Shown: positions 42,146 to 51,444, numbered from the stretch's first letter. The stretch is DNA of 64,000 bases from Emticicia sp. 21SJ11W-3 (GCF_024138715.1 NZ_CP092074.1:3038001-3102000), one strand, 5' to 3'. The notes: a model not told the origin generated them from the letters alone. Made by a program: numbers and translations.

Positions 42146-45100
42146 TTGCGCATGAGCCGACTAGCTATTGAATTAATTGAAGAAAATATACGCACCAAAA
42201 ACCCTTTTCTGGACTTAGGCAACTGTGGCCTGGTAGGTGAACTACCCAATGAAATTCTGAAATGTAAAGATTGGCTGGAAAGGCTGAATTTAGGCGTTTA
42301 TTATTTTGACCCAGAAAGCAAAATCTCTATTCCATCAAAAAACAAGGGAAATAGAAATAAAATCAAGGGTAAGGGGTTGGATGCTTTACAAAACCTGCCC
42401 CAATTACAATCTTTAGACCTTCACTATAATCAAATTCAGGATATTAGTTTTTTACAAAACCTGTCCCAATTACAATCTTTAGACCTTAGCTCTAATCAAA
42501 TTCAGGATATCAGCTTTTTACAAAACCTGTCCCAATTACAATCTTTAGACATTAGCATTAATCAAATTCAGGATATTCGTTTTTTACAAAACCTGTCCCA
42601 ATTACAATCTTTAGACCTTAGCTCTAATCAAATGCAGGATATTAGTTTTTTACAAAACCTGTCCCAATTACAATCTTTAGACCTTAGCTTTAATCAAATT
42701 CAGAATTATAGTTTTTTACAAAACCTGTCCCAATTACAATCTTTAGACCTTCGCTCTAATCAAATTCAGGATTATAGTTTTTTACAAAACCTGTCCCAAT
42801 TACAATCTTTAGACCTTCGCTATAATCAAATTAAGGATATTAGTTTTTTACAAAACCTGTACCAATTACTATCTTTATACCTTAGCTCTAATCAAATTCA
42901 GGATATTCGATTTTTACAAAACCTGTCCCAATTACAATCTTTAGACCTTAGCTCTAATCAAATTCATGATGTCAGCTTTTTACAAAACCTCACAAGGCTT
43001 AGTTTCATAGACATCAGATATAATCCAGTTCAGAATATTGGAGAAGGCTTTAAACAGTTTATCCTGAATAATACAAATTTAGAAGAATTTTACAGCGACC
43101 CATTACCCGGTATTCCTGCTGGTATTGAAAAAGGAATTGATGCACTCAGAACTTATTTTAAAGAGTTAAAAAAGCAGGCTGAAAGACATCCAAACAGGTC
43201 TTTTAAAATAATACTCATGGGTAATACGCGTGCCGGTAAAAGCCAGCTATTAAATTATCTGGTGCGGCAAAGTTTTGATGACCCTTCCATCAGCACGCAC
43301 GGCATCAAAATTGAAGAGTGGCAAACAAGCATCAACAATGATGCGTATAATATAACTTTTTATGATTTCGGCGGGCAGGATTTCTACCATGCTACGCATA
43401 ATTTATACCTGAGCCACAAGGCCCTTTACCTAACGCTCTGGAACACCGAAAACGAACAGAGCAACTCAGAACAGAATCTGCATTTAGGCTACTGGCTTGG
43501 TAATATTCTGTTCTACCTTCTATCAGACACTGAAGCCGACACCGCTCAGCAATTAATGCAAAGCCATGTTTGGTGCATACAAAGCAAAGCAGACCTGCAA
43601 GAAAACCAAAGGAAGCTTTTGCAAAGCCAGCTTGACTATCAGGTAAGCCCCAACGGAAATTTTTACCTCAGCATAAAAAATGCCTTTGATGCCGATGCCT
43701 ACTGGCAAAAAGAATGGCAATATTTTAAAGACCATTTGCTGGCGCAAATTGCCGGCTTGTGCAAACAGGCAGATTTACTTACGGCGTCAATGGTGGCCAT
43801 TAAAGAAAAAGTGCTGAAAACCTATAGAAACAAAGAACTATTGGTGGTTAAGTACGATGATTTACTGAACGATTGCCGGGCAAATACTGGGGCTTCTGAT
43901 GAACAGATATATAATGCCTTATTGGTATGGGATGCGGCGGGTTATATTCAGTACTACCCAAAAGATGCTGTATTGAAAAACTACATTTTCCCTAATCCGG
44001 CGCTTCTGTCTGAAACCGTTTTCGGTGTTCTGGAAAATAAAAAAATGGAAACGAAAGGTGGTGAGTTTATGCAAGCAGACATAGATGAAGTACTAAATAA
44101 ACAGGAAATTGAAACACAAGATTTATTCAGTAAAATCTTTATTGACCTGCTGTTGAATTTTGAAATAATATTTGAGAAACCCGGCCAACCCGGCACTTAT
44201 GTAGTGCCGCAGTATTTGCCACCACAAAAGCTGGAAACCTTTCTGCTCGATATCATTCCGGTTACTTTAGTGATTCGCTTCAAAGACTATATGCCTTTCT
44301 GGCGTATATCTAACTTTATTACTCAGGTAGGCGCGCTTCCTGCTTCAAATGCACACTACTGGCGATACGGCATTTTATACAAGCTGCAAGACTGCACGGT
44401 GCTGATACGCATGCAAAGGGCTTTTGGGGCAGAAAGCACAGAAAACCAGAAGGTGATGATTCATATTGATGGGCCTGCTGATATAAGAAGCAAACACCTG
44501 AGAGAAGTATTTGAGTTTTTTACATTGACCGAAAAAAGAATACAACTGAGTTTTGCAAAACCGGCGTTGGATTTACTGTCTGAAGAAGTACAGCCAAAAA
44601 GACAAAAGTCGTTTATTGAACGAATTGAGTTGTCTGACGACGGCCATCAGTTTTTTAATGTGGCTGAGCTACTGAACCACATTGATGATACCAAATATTG
44701 TAAAAATCAGGATGGTAAAATTAAGCCTATCCCACCTATATTTTACCCGGTGCTAAATAAAGAGAATAAAACCCCCAAGCGTATTTTCTTTTCGTATGCT
44801 CATGCCGATGCCGTTTATCGCAAACAACTGGAAACGCATTTTGCCGCCCTGAAAAGAGATAAATTAGTGGAAACGTGGTTTGATTTGGAGATATCGCCGG
44901 GTGAAGAATGGGATAAACGAATAATGGAAGAAATCCAACGGGCAGATATTGTGCTGGCGCTCATCAGTCCAGATTATATAAATTCTTATTATATATGGGA
45001 GAAGGAAATTCCGAACATAACGCCCGATAAAACGTTGATACCTATTTTTCTTCGCTATTGTGATGTACCCGAGTCGTTGAATAAATATCAGGGCGCGCCG

Positions 45101-45229
45101 TTTGATTCAGAATCGAAGGATAAAAAAGCAGGAATAAAATGGATATTGTCTGACCATTGGAAGTTCATAGATGAGGCGTATCTGGAGGTAGTGAAAAAGG
45201 TAAAATCTGTTTTGGGAGCAGGTAGCTGA
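42146..45229 (+). CDS. LRR-Roc-COR-TIR (Roco-type) protein
   Basis: This 1027-residue cytoplasmic protein has, in order, an N-terminal LRR block (about residues 80-300), a Roc GTPase, a COR dimerisation region (about 560-800) and a C-terminal TIR domain (about 877-1020). The Roc P-loop is GNTRAGKS at about 359-366, with DFGGQDFYHATH as a DxGGQ switch motif. The TIR starts KRIFFSYAHADAVYRKQL and includes WFDLEISPGEEWDKRI and SYYIWEKEIPNI; the Glu in the last segment is a candidate NADase catalytic residue. Roco proteins with effector domains exist in bacteria and TIR domains deplete NAD in several phage-defence systems; this combination makes abortive defence a reasonable hypothesis. It is coupled to a membrane protein 9 bp upstream. 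Confidence 0.88.
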   Translation: MRMSRLAIELIEENIRTKNPFLDLGNCGLVGELPNEILKCKDWLERLNLGVYYFDPESKISIPSKNKGNRNKIKGKGLDALQNLPQLQSLDLHYNQIQDISFLQNLSQLQSLDLSSNQIQDISFLQNLSQLQSLDISINQIQDIRFLQNLSQLQSLDLSSNQMQDISFLQNLSQLQSLDLSFNQIQNYSFLQNLSQLQSLDLRSNQIQDYSFLQNLSQLQSLDLRYNQIKDISFLQNLYQLLSLYLSSNQIQDIRFLQNLSQLQSLDLSSNQIHDVSFLQNLTRLSFIDIRYNPVQNIGEGFKQFILNNTNLEEFYSDPLPGIPAGIEKGIDALRTYFKELKKQAERHPNRSFKIILMGNTRAGKSQLLNYLVRQSFDDPSISTHGIKIEEWQTSINNDAYNITFYDFGGQDFYHATHNLYLSHKALYLTLWNTENEQSNSEQNLHLGYWLGNILFYLLSDTEADTAQQLMQSHVWCIQSKADLQENQRKLLQSQLDYQVSPNGNFYLSIKNAFDADAYWQKEWQYFKDHLLAQIAGLCKQADLLTASMVAIKEKVLKTYRNKELLVVKYDDLLNDCRANTGASDEQIYNALLVWDAAGYIQYYPKDAVLKNYIFPNPALLSETVFGVLENKKMETKGGEFMQADIDEVLNKQEIETQDLFSKIFIDLLLNFEIIFEKPGQPGTYVVPQYLPPQKLETFLLDIIPVTLVIRFKDYMPFWRISNFITQVGALPASNAHYWRYGILYKLQDCTVLIRMQRAFGAESTENQKVMIHIDGPADIRSKHLREVFEFFTLTEKRIQLSFAKPALDLLSEEVQPKRQKSFIERIELSDDGHQFFNVAELLNHIDDTKYCKNQDGKIKPIPPIFYPVLNKENKTPKRIFFSYAHADAVYRKQLETHFAALKRDKLVETWFDLEISPGEEWDKRIMEEIQRADIVLALISPDYINSYYIWEKEIPNITPDKTLIPIFLRYCDVPESLNKYQGAPFDSESKDKKAGIKWILSDHWKFIDEAYLEVVKKVKSVLGAGS
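42386..42985 (+). repeat. Nine near-identical 66-bp LRR-coding units
   Basis: Units of 66 bp encode LQNLSQLQSLDLSSNQIQDI plus SF or RF, repeated about nine times, with a tenth diverged unit. Changes concentrate on the two residues before the conserved Asn (HY, SS, SI, SF, RS, RY) and the residues after Gln (DIS, DIR, NYS, DYS, DVS). The DNA is far more uniform than LRR function requires, suggesting recent expansion or gene conversion. Confidence 0.9.
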
Positions 45230-45599
45230 TCCTGAAAATCCCGTCACTGCAAATTAAGAAACACAGAGCCGAATTATCAGATACCCCAATACGCTCAACA
45301 CCCAACACTCTTATGCCCTCCAATGGGTTTTACAACCTCTCCGTTCGCAGCGGGTTTTGACAGGTAAATGGCATCACCCCCCCACTTTCAAAAAAACTTA
45401 TTTAACGGTTACATTTTTTTAATCGGCGCTTTTGAGGTGTTTTATTGGCTCCGGATGGGCCTTTAAGGCGTTTTCTGCCTACTTATTACTTCTGCTGCCT
45501 GCCCTTGTAGGCTACCCGCAACCTGCTGACTACTAGCATTGTATAGGTTTATTAGATACATTTGTTAATCCCGATTTTGCAACATTACGAAACCCAAAA
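45230..45599. other. Gap without recognisable gene
   Basis: This gap of about 370 bases lies between the Roco gene and the acyltransferase gene. No ORF, tRNA or strong hairpin is seen. A C-run followed by an A-rich stretch at about 45376-45396 is the only low-complexity part. Confidence 0.5.
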
Positions 45600-46661
45600 A
45601 TGCTAAAAAAGACCAATCGCTCATCTAATATTGAGCTGCTGCGACTATTCGCCATGCTGTACATTGTAGTTTATCACTTTATTCTACACTCGGTTATCCC
45701 TACTTCTCCAGAACTCGACTACCTCATCAGGCCCATAATTGGGGTGCTGCACATTGGGGTTATCTGTTTTGTGCTCATTTCCGGCTATGCGGGCATCAGC
45801 TTTTCGCTGAAAAACCTCGTGAAACTTCTGATTCTTTGCTCGGTTTACTCTACGCTTATTTATCTGGTGGCGTGCCTCATCAGGCCCGATTTATTCGGTT
45901 TCAGAAGTCTGCCCTTTTCGTTGCTGCCGCTGCAATGGTGGTACGTGCGGGTATATGTAGGCCTGTACCTGCTTGCGCCGCTCATTAATATACCGCTCCA
46001 GACGGCTACCAGACGCCGAAAACTGCTTTACATTGCCCTGTTGGGTGTGGTATCGTGCATACTGGGGCAGTTTACGGGTGTGCTGGCCGACGGAAAAAAC
46101 GTGGTCAATTTTATATTTCTCTATTACGTGGGGCATTACATCAGGCATCATCTGCGGGTTATTCCGCGCCGCATAGTACTCATTTACCTGGCTTATAATG
46201 TGGCTGTTTTCTTCTCGGTGCTGGCCCTGAACGCCTACCCCACCCTGCGCGACCAGGTGTTTCGCAGCCTGTTTTTCTCTTACAACAGCCCCGGGCTTAT
46301 TATAAGCGGTATATTGTTTTTTCTTTGTTTTCTTAGTTTTCAATTCAATTCAGGCTTTGTGAACCGCATGGCAGCTTCGGTTTTTCCGGTTTATCTGCTC
46401 CATGAAAACAAGTACCTGAGCCATTATCTTTACGACTTTGTAGGTAGCCTGAAGGCGTACGTACCGCAACCGGCACTGCTGATGCTGGTATTGGTACTGC
46501 TGGGCGTGGTGGTTATTTTGGTTTGCGTGCTGATTGACAAGGTGCTGAGCCCCGTTATATCGCGGATTACAGACGCCGTTACCCATTCAAGGCTGTTTGA
46601 AAAAATTTCGGATTTTTCAGACCCCCTCCTGGCGCGTATCAAGAAGCCCGAAGTACAATAG
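45600..46661 (+). CDS. Acyltransferase 3 family membrane protein
   Basis: This 353-residue inner-membrane protein has about ten transmembrane segments and the Acyl_transf_3 start SSNIELLRLFAMLYIVVYHF, with the conserved catalytic-type His (VVYHF). Family members move acetyl or other acyl groups onto sugars of the cell surface, such as O-antigen, peptidoglycan or exopolysaccharide. R/W-rich loops (PLQWWYVRVYVGLYLLAPLIN) are typical. The acceptor cannot be named because no glycosyltransferase genes are near. Single gene. Confidence 0.9.
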   Translation: MLKKTNRSSNIELLRLFAMLYIVVYHFILHSVIPTSPELDYLIRPIIGVLHIGVICFVLISGYAGISFSLKNLVKLLILCSVYSTLIYLVACLIRPDLFGFRSLPFSLLPLQWWYVRVYVGLYLLAPLINIPLQTATRRRKLLYIALLGVVSCILGQFTGVLADGKNVVNFIFLYYVGHYIRHHLRVIPRRIVLIYLAYNVAVFFSVLALNAYPTLRDQVFRSLFFSYNSPGLIISGILFFLCFLSFQFNSGFVNRMAASVFPVYLLHENKYLSHYLYDFVGSLKAYVPQPALLMLVLVLLGVVVILVCVLIDKVLSPVISRITDAVTHSRLFEKISDFSDPLLARIKKPEVQ

Positions 46662-46760
46662 GCCATACACCCGGGCTGACACTAACACGCCCGGCTGGCC
46701 CTCCGCATACAGGCGGCAGGCAAACCGGGCTGGGTATTTGGGGCAGCAGAACCAGCCTGA

Positions 46761-47138
46761 CTACTGGTTACTGGCCGAAGGCTTGCGTTTCCGGAGCAGG
46801 TAATGCCGCATCCCTTGTTCGCCAAGTGGAAAAGCATACGCCTGTACAAAATCATAGCCGTTCCGGCTCATGAAATTGAGGGCATCTACCATCGACTCGA
46901 ACTTGATTATTTTATCGTTTTCGTCGCGCACCACGGCCTGTTTGGGGTCAATGACACGGCTCTTTTGTCCGTAGTCAAAGTCAATTACCATTCTGGTTTG
47001 CTGAACCCGGTTAAAGCCTGTGATGGTCATGTACTCAGCCTTAAGGTCTTTCAGGGGGATGTCGTCAATGGATTGAGCGAAGCCGGCAGAAGCCACAAAA
47101 AACAAGGCAAGCGTTGCGATAAATCTGGATTTTGTCAT
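46761..47138 (-). CDS. Secreted protein of unknown function, DUF4177-like end
   Basis: This 125-residue protein has a signal peptide (MTKSRFIATLALFFVASAGFAQ). The mature part, about 100 residues, begins SIDDIPLKDLKAEYMTITGF and ends in NRNGYDFVQAYAF-type and HYLLRKRK segments. The 'E/D.ln.m...Gy.fv.a......Y.l.rk' pattern resembles small DUF4177-like domains, as in 6745-6981. Function unknown; the protein is likely periplasmic. Confidence 0.65.
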   Translation of the reverse strand: MTKSRFIATLALFFVASAGFAQSIDDIPLKDLKAEYMTITGFNRVQQTRMVIDFDYGQKSRVIDPKQAVVRDENDKIIKFESMVDALNFMSRNGYDFVQAYAFPLGEQGMRHYLLRKRKPSASNQ

Positions 47139-47471
47139 GGTGGATACGTTTAGTTTATAAACAGTTAATTGAGTGCCGGCAGAAAGCTGCCTGTGTAGCT
47201 AAAGTTAATAAACGTTAACCTGTATGGGCTTGTTGCATGGCCGGCGAATGCCTAAAGATTATTTTTTTAGAATTATGTTAATCAGCCCTTAATTTTAGTA
47301 AATTAGAGGCAGGCGGCGGCGCATATTCACTTTATCCATTGCAGCTTCTCTCCTCCCAAAGCCATTGCACGCGGAAAATTTGCTAAAAAAGACTTACGAT
47401 AACTAAAGAAATACCACAGGGTAGTTGAAAACTGCTGGGAGCAGGCACTACAGACAACATTTATGTATTTT
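47139..47471. other. Gap without a gene
   Basis: The gap between the 46761-47138 gene and the small membrane protein. A GTTTATAAAC palindrome is present near 47152. No ORF or RNA gene recognised. Confidence 0.4.
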
Positions 47472-47639
47472 ATGAAAACATGGGCAATAAAAATTATTCT
47501 GATTGTGGCAGGCATTGCGCTGATAAATCTGTTATCAGGATATGGCCTGCCCGATTACGCGCGTTACACCGGCTTTGTTTTACTTATTGGGTTTGTCTTG
47601 TGGATTAAAACAGGTAACCAGCCCATCAGCAAACCCTGA
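47472..47639 (+). CDS. Small membrane protein, 55 residues
   Basis: An ORF from ATG 47472 (another in-frame ATG at 47463) encodes MKTWAIKIILIVAGIALINL, LSGYGLPDYARY and a second hydrophobic stretch TGFVLLIGFVLWIKTG, ending QPISKP. Two transmembrane segments with a short loop make a credible small inner-membrane protein, shorter than the usual annotation cutoff. Codon use is like the neighbouring core genes. Confidence 0.55.
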   Translation: MKTWAIKIILIVAGIALINLLSGYGLPDYARYTGFVLLIGFVLWIKTGNQPISKP

Positions 47640-47677
47640 TGCTGGGTTCGTTTCCATCCGCGTTCGGCTCAATGTTA

Positions 47678-47757
47678 ATTTAGTCGGTGTGTAAAGCGTT
47701 CACTGAACGCATTTTGATTTCTGGTTTTAATGGATTGTTGTAAACCAATCTACTTTG
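47678..47757. repeat. Partial copy of the 290-bp structured repeat
   Basis: AGTCGGTGTGTAAAGCGTTC-ACTGAACGC and the following TGGTTTTAATGGATTGTTGTAAACCAAT match the left part of the repeat at 49434. The hairpin GCGTTC...GAACGC is kept. The rest of the repeat is missing here. Confidence 0.55.
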
Positions 47758-47915
47758 CATATAAAAAGGCTCTATTCCGATTCAGTATCTAACAAATTTG
47801 GATTGTTAAGGAAAAAAGTACAATCCAAAGCGAAAGCTGTCCATTTCAGGGACTCAGAAATTGCCTGAACTTTGTAACATCAAAAACAAGTTAATAACCA
47901 TTAAATTTTAAAGAC

Positions 47916-48737
47916 ATGAACAAGTTTACAGTAAAAGACGGCACAGAGATTTATTTCAAAGACCTGGGTGAAGGACAACCGATATTTTTTCATCATGGAT
48001 GGCCGTTATCGTCAGACGACTGGGATGCACAAATCATGTTTTTCCTGGAAAAAGGATTCAGAGTAATATCGCACGACAGAAGAGGCCATGGCAGATCTAC
48101 TCAAACGTATAAGGGCAATGATATGGACACCTATGCAGCAGATGTGGCAGAATTGGTTGAGTTTCTGGATATAAAGGATGCCATACATGTTGGCCATTCA
48201 ACCGGAGGTGGTGAAGCCATCAGATATGCCGCACAATACGGTAAAGACAGAGTTGCCAAAGTTGTATTAATAAGCGCTATTACGCCTTATATGATAGCCG
48301 ACAAAAATAACCCGGATGGAGTACCGCTTGCCGTTTTTGACGATATCAGACACAATACACTTCATAACAGACAGCAGTTTTATCATGATATTACATTCCC
48401 TTTCTACGGCTACAACAGAGAAAACGCAGTGATAAAAAAAGGAATACAAGACAACTGGTGGAGACAAGGAATGATGGGGGGTATAAAAGCACATTATGAT
48501 TGTATCAGAGTTTTTTCTGAAACCGATTTTACCGAAGACCTTAAAAGTGTAAAAATACCTGTTTTGGTTCTTCATGGTGACGACGACCAGATTGTACCTT
48601 ACGCCACTACCGCAGTAAAAGCCGCAGCATTACTAAAAAACAGCAAACTGATTATTTATCCGGGTTTCTCGCACGGTATGCCCACAATCAATGCCGATGT
48701 AATTAACGAAGACATCTTATCTTTTATAAAAGAATAA
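47916..48737 (+). CDS. Alpha/beta hydrolase (non-haem haloperoxidase-like)
   Basis: This 273-residue enzyme has the fold and motifs of cofactor-free chloroperoxidases/perhydrolases: oxyanion region FFHHGWPLSSDDWD, nucleophile elbow GHSTGGGEA with S95, acid in LHGDDDQIVPY and catalytic His in GFSHGMP. These enzymes hydrolyse esters and, with acetate and peroxide, form peracids. There is no signal peptide, so it is cytoplasmic. It stands alone with a strong terminator. Its physiological substrate is not predictable. Confidence 0.9.
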   Translation: MNKFTVKDGTEIYFKDLGEGQPIFFHHGWPLSSDDWDAQIMFFLEKGFRVISHDRRGHGRSTQTYKGNDMDTYAADVAELVEFLDIKDAIHVGHSTGGGEAIRYAAQYGKDRVAKVVLISAITPYMIADKNNPDGVPLAVFDDIRHNTLHNRQQFYHDITFPFYGYNRENAVIKKGIQDNWWRQGMMGGIKAHYDCIRVFSETDFTEDLKSVKIPVLVLHGDDDQIVPYATTAVKAAALLKNSKLIIYPGFSHGMPTINADVINEDILSFIKE

Positions 48738-48760
48738 TAATTAACAGGCACAAAAGTACC

Positions 48761-48796
48761 AATGAATGGGCAGCCCCGAGGCCGCCCATTCATTTG
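48761..48796 (+). terminator. Terminator after the hydrolase gene
   Basis: AATGAATGGGC pairs perfectly with GCCCATTCATT (48784-48794) around a GC-rich loop. Confidence 0.75.
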
Positions 48797-48837
48797 CTTA
48801 AAGATTGAAGCCCAATTGTAGTATCAAAATTCAGACG

Positions 48838-48985
48838 CTACGTATGGTTCTCCCAGAGCGTATATTTGATTTTTGGTTTTGTGGATGAAGGTGATGGTGG
48901 TTTATCACCTTATGCAGAGTCCCCTCCTTTTCGCAAGGCCAATGCGCGGGAGACTTTGCTGGTACCTATAAAGTCGATTCATAAA
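48838..48985. repeat. Diverged copy of the 290-bp structured repeat
   Basis: ATTTGATTTTTGGTTTTGTGGAT and then GCAGAGTCCCCTCCTTTTCG, AAGGCCAATG and GCGGGAGACTTTGCTG follow the order of the repeat at 49434. It is shorter and more diverged, ending just before the lipoprotein gene at 49007. Confidence 0.6.
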
Positions 48986-49006
48986 AGTTTTTAATTTCTT
49001 CAACAC

Positions 49007-49429
49007 GTGAGATTTGTATTATTGTTACTGGTTTTTATAATATCAATGAGTTGTAATAACCACTCGAAAGAATCTGCCAATAAAATAGTTAGTAAAGGCA
49101 TGAATTTAAAAGAAGAGTCATTCGATGACTTTTTTCATAGATTCAGCAGGGATTCTGTTTATCAGAATAGCAGGATTAAATTCCCTCTACTAGTAATCAT
49201 TGATGATATTGACGAAAAAGAGCAAAAATTAATTACTCAGAAAGATTGGGGATTCTTTGACATTGCCAAACTTAGTAAACCAAAGTATATTCAAACTGTC
49301 GAAAAAATAAACTCCCAGGAATACCACCTTACAATACAAATGGAAGATACCGGAGTTTATGTGGTTTATGTATTTAAAAGAGAGAAAAATAGTTGGATGC
49401 TTACTCAAATGATTGATAGTAGTACTTAA
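49007..49429 (+). CDS. Lipoprotein, DUF4348-like
   Basis: This 140-residue protein starts with GTG (49007). It has a lipoprotein signal with lipobox MSC (Cys16). The mature part has FDDFFHRFSRDSVYQNSRIKFPL, a pattern I associate with DUF4348, and ends in a beta sheet (YHLTIQMEDTGVYVVYVFK). No enzymatic motif. It is flanked on both sides by copies of the structured repeat and precedes the duplicated lipoprotein region. Function unknown. Confidence 0.6.
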   Translation: MRFVLLLLVFIISMSCNNHSKESANKIVSKGMNLKEESFDDFFHRFSRDSVYQNSRIKFPLLVIIDDIDEKEQKLITQKDWGFFDIAKLSKPKYIQTVEKINSQEYHLTIQMEDTGVYVVYVFKREKNSWMLTQMIDSST

Positions 49430-49433
49430 CAAC

Positions 49434-49728
49434 CCTGTTCGGCTAAATATCTAAATTTAGTCGGTGTGTCAGGCGTTCTCTGAATGCATATTTGGTTTTT
49501 GGTTTTATTGGATTGATATAATTTAACCAATTTATCCAACGCAGAGTCCCCTCGCATTTCACAAGGCCAGCACACACGGGAGACTCTGCTGATACCTCTG
49601 CACATATTTTACATAGCACTCATGAAAATTACAAGGAATTATTCCGAATAAAAGATTATGAAAGTTTTCAACTCAAAGGCTTTTTCCTGCCACTTTCTGA
49701 AATTCGTTAGATTGGTAACGCACTCACC
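49434..49728. repeat. Structured repeat, copy R2
   Basis: About 295 bp, starting CCTGTTCGGCTAAATATC and ending GTAACGCACTCACCT. It contains three foldable parts: CGGCTAAAT...ATTTAGTCG, GCGTTC-TCT-GAA(T)GC and GCAGAGTCCCC...GGGAGACTCTGC. A truncated further head (CTGTTCGGCTAAAT) follows at 49730. It forms the left edge of the 1.68-kb tandem duplication. Confidence 0.75.
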
Positions 49729-49760
49729 TCTGTTCGGCTAAATAAAAAAGAAGAAAAGTA

Positions 49761-50189
49761 ATGAGATATATTTTAAAGACAATTACCTTTATAAGTCTAC
49801 AAATATTTATAAATTCCTGTACTAATAAATGCGTTGTTGCCGATATAGAAGTTAGTGAATTATTAAGTACAGTAGCTAAAGATCAGTGAATAGATTATTG
49901 TGAATTATTGAAATCTGCTTTATCGGGAGATATAGATTCAATTAAAAAATTATCATTATTAGAATTTAATGATGCTGTTAGATATGTTCACGGAGCTGTT
50001 ATTGTAGATTTAATTCTCCAGATAGGGGAACAAAAGTATTTAGGATCTATTTTATCAACAAATCAAGAGCAAAAATATTTAATAAAGACCTATTTAGATA
50101 TTGGTTTAAGCTATGGAAATAATCCAAAAGTAATGGGTACGGAATTACAAGATATCTTTCCCAGTATCTATGCTTTTTTGAAAAAATAA
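49761..50189 (+). pseudogene. Lipoprotein gene with an in-frame TGA, copy 1
   Basis: The frame encodes MRYILKTITFISLQIFINSC (lipobox INSC, Cys20), then CVVADIEVSELLSTVAKDQ, a TGA at 49887-49889, and continues in the same frame as IDYCELLKSALSGDIDSIKK to a normal stop; read-through would give 142 residues. The same TGA occurs in copy 2, so the lesion predates the duplication. The downstream part remains well coded and could start at an internal codon (TTG near 49908). No family recognised; a duplicated or decayed lipoprotein. Confidence 0.7.
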
Positions 50190-50257
50190 TATCCTATAAT
50201 GGAGTAAATTAATTCCACCCACCGCAAGCAGAGTCTCCTCGCTTTTTGCAAGGCCAA

Positions 50258-50350
50258 GGATTTAAAGAATATATAGCTAATTTATCGAATACCTTGAAAT
50301 CGCAACTGGATATTGATCTAAACGAGATTTTAGTAAAGACCATCAATTAA
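50258..50350 (+). pseudogene. C-terminal fragment of a lost gene, copy 1
   Basis: A frame with no start reads GFKEYIANLSNTLKSQLDID, then LNEILVKTIN and stop. It directly abuts a truncated hairpin of the structured repeat (CAGAGTCTCCTCGC), so the repeat appears to have replaced the rest of the gene. The same fragment recurs at 51942-52034. Confidence 0.45.
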
Positions 50351-50383
50351 TTTTCAAATACCAATTTTACCATTAAACAACTC

Positions 50384-50761
50384 ATGAAAGCACTTTTAAT
50401 CTCTATTTTATTTTTTTTAACAGCAAGTTGCGCTAGTCCTGACCTGACTAATTCCGTTTGGATATGCACCATCGATGATAGATGTACAGACACATTAAAA
50501 TTTGAAAGTAATAATCGTGTAACACACTATAGTTGTCAAATGAATTATACTTTCAAGAGTACTTTTGATATCTCTAAAAACGTAGTAACAATTTCCGTGA
50601 AAGATGAGTCTCGCGAAGGTAAACCAGAATATGCAAGATTGAAATATCATCTTGGTGATAATGAATTATATCCTATTAGCAATGAAGAACTAGTCAATGG
50701 CAAATGGATAAAGCCTAACGCGCAGTTGGCTAAAAAGTATATATTTAAGAGAAGTAAATAA
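50384..50761 (+). CDS. Small lipoprotein, copy 1
   Basis: This 125-residue protein has a lipoprotein signal (MKALLISILFFLTASC, lipobox TASC). The mature domain begins SPDLTNSVWICTIDDRCTDTL and is beta-rich (YTFKSTFDISKNVVTISVKDE), compatible with a lipocalin-like small barrel. Four cysteines besides the lipidated one could form disulphides. It is identical in protein sequence to the copy at 52068-52445. Function unknown. Confidence 0.7.
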   Translation: MKALLISILFFLTASCASPDLTNSVWICTIDDRCTDTLKFESNNRVTHYSCQMNYTFKSTFDISKNVVTISVKDESREGKPEYARLKYHLGDNELYPISNEELVNGKWIKPNAQLAKKYIFKRSK

Positions 50762-50827
50762 TCCAGTATCGGGCTAACTGTCCATTATTTCTTAGGGTTA
50801 TAATGTATTTCAGGACAGGATATGCCC

Positions 50828-51120
50828 CTCTGTTCGGCTAAATTTCTAAATTTAGTCGGTGTGTCAGGCGTTCTCTGAACGCATATTTGATTCTTTGGTT
50901 TTATTGGATTGATATGATTTAACCAATTTATCCAACGCAGAGTCCCCTCGCATTTCACAAGGCCAGCACACACGGGAGACTCTGCTGATACCTCTGCACT
51001 TATTTTACAAAGCACTTATGAAAATTACAAGGAATTATTCTGAATGAAAGATTCTGAAAGTTTTCAAGTCAAAGCCTTCTTCCTGCCACTTTCTGAAATT
51101 AGTTAGATTTGTAATGCACT
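50828..51120. repeat. Structured repeat, copy R3
   Basis: Full-length copy starting TCTGTTCGGCTAAATTTC and ending GTAATGCACTTACC. It lies directly before R4, so two copies stand in tandem at the centre of the duplication. Confidence 0.75.
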
Positions 51121-51125
51121 TACCC

Positions 51126-51413
51126 CTGTTCGGCTAAATATCTAAATTTAGTCGGTGGGTCAGGCGTTCTCTGAACGCATTTTTGGTTTTATTGGATTGA
51201 TATAATTTAACCAATTTATCCAACGCAGAGTCCCCTCGCATTTCACAAGGCCAGCACACACGGGAGACTCTGCTGATACCCCTACACATATTTTACATAG
51301 CACTCATAAAAATTACAAGGATTTATTCCGAATGAAAGATTCTGAAAGTTTTCAAGTCAAAGGCTTTTTCCTGCCACTTTCTGAAATTCGTTAGATTGGT
51401 AATGCACTCACCC
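51126..51413. repeat. Structured repeat, copy R4
   Basis: Full-length copy, about 8 bp shorter than R2 in the TTTGGTTTTTGG region. It forms the start of the second duplication unit. Confidence 0.75.
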
Positions 51414-51444
51414 CTGTTCGGCTAAATAAAAAAGAAGAAAAGTA

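Noticed and set aside
42386-42985. Regular 66-bp repeats that could be taken for a CRISPR array
   Set aside because: They are in frame within one long ORF and encode LRR units; there are no unique spacers and no cas genes.
47327-47515. 62-codon minus-strand ORF
   Set aside because: It overlaps the better small plus-strand ORF (47472-47639), which encodes two clear membrane segments; the minus-strand product has no such pattern.
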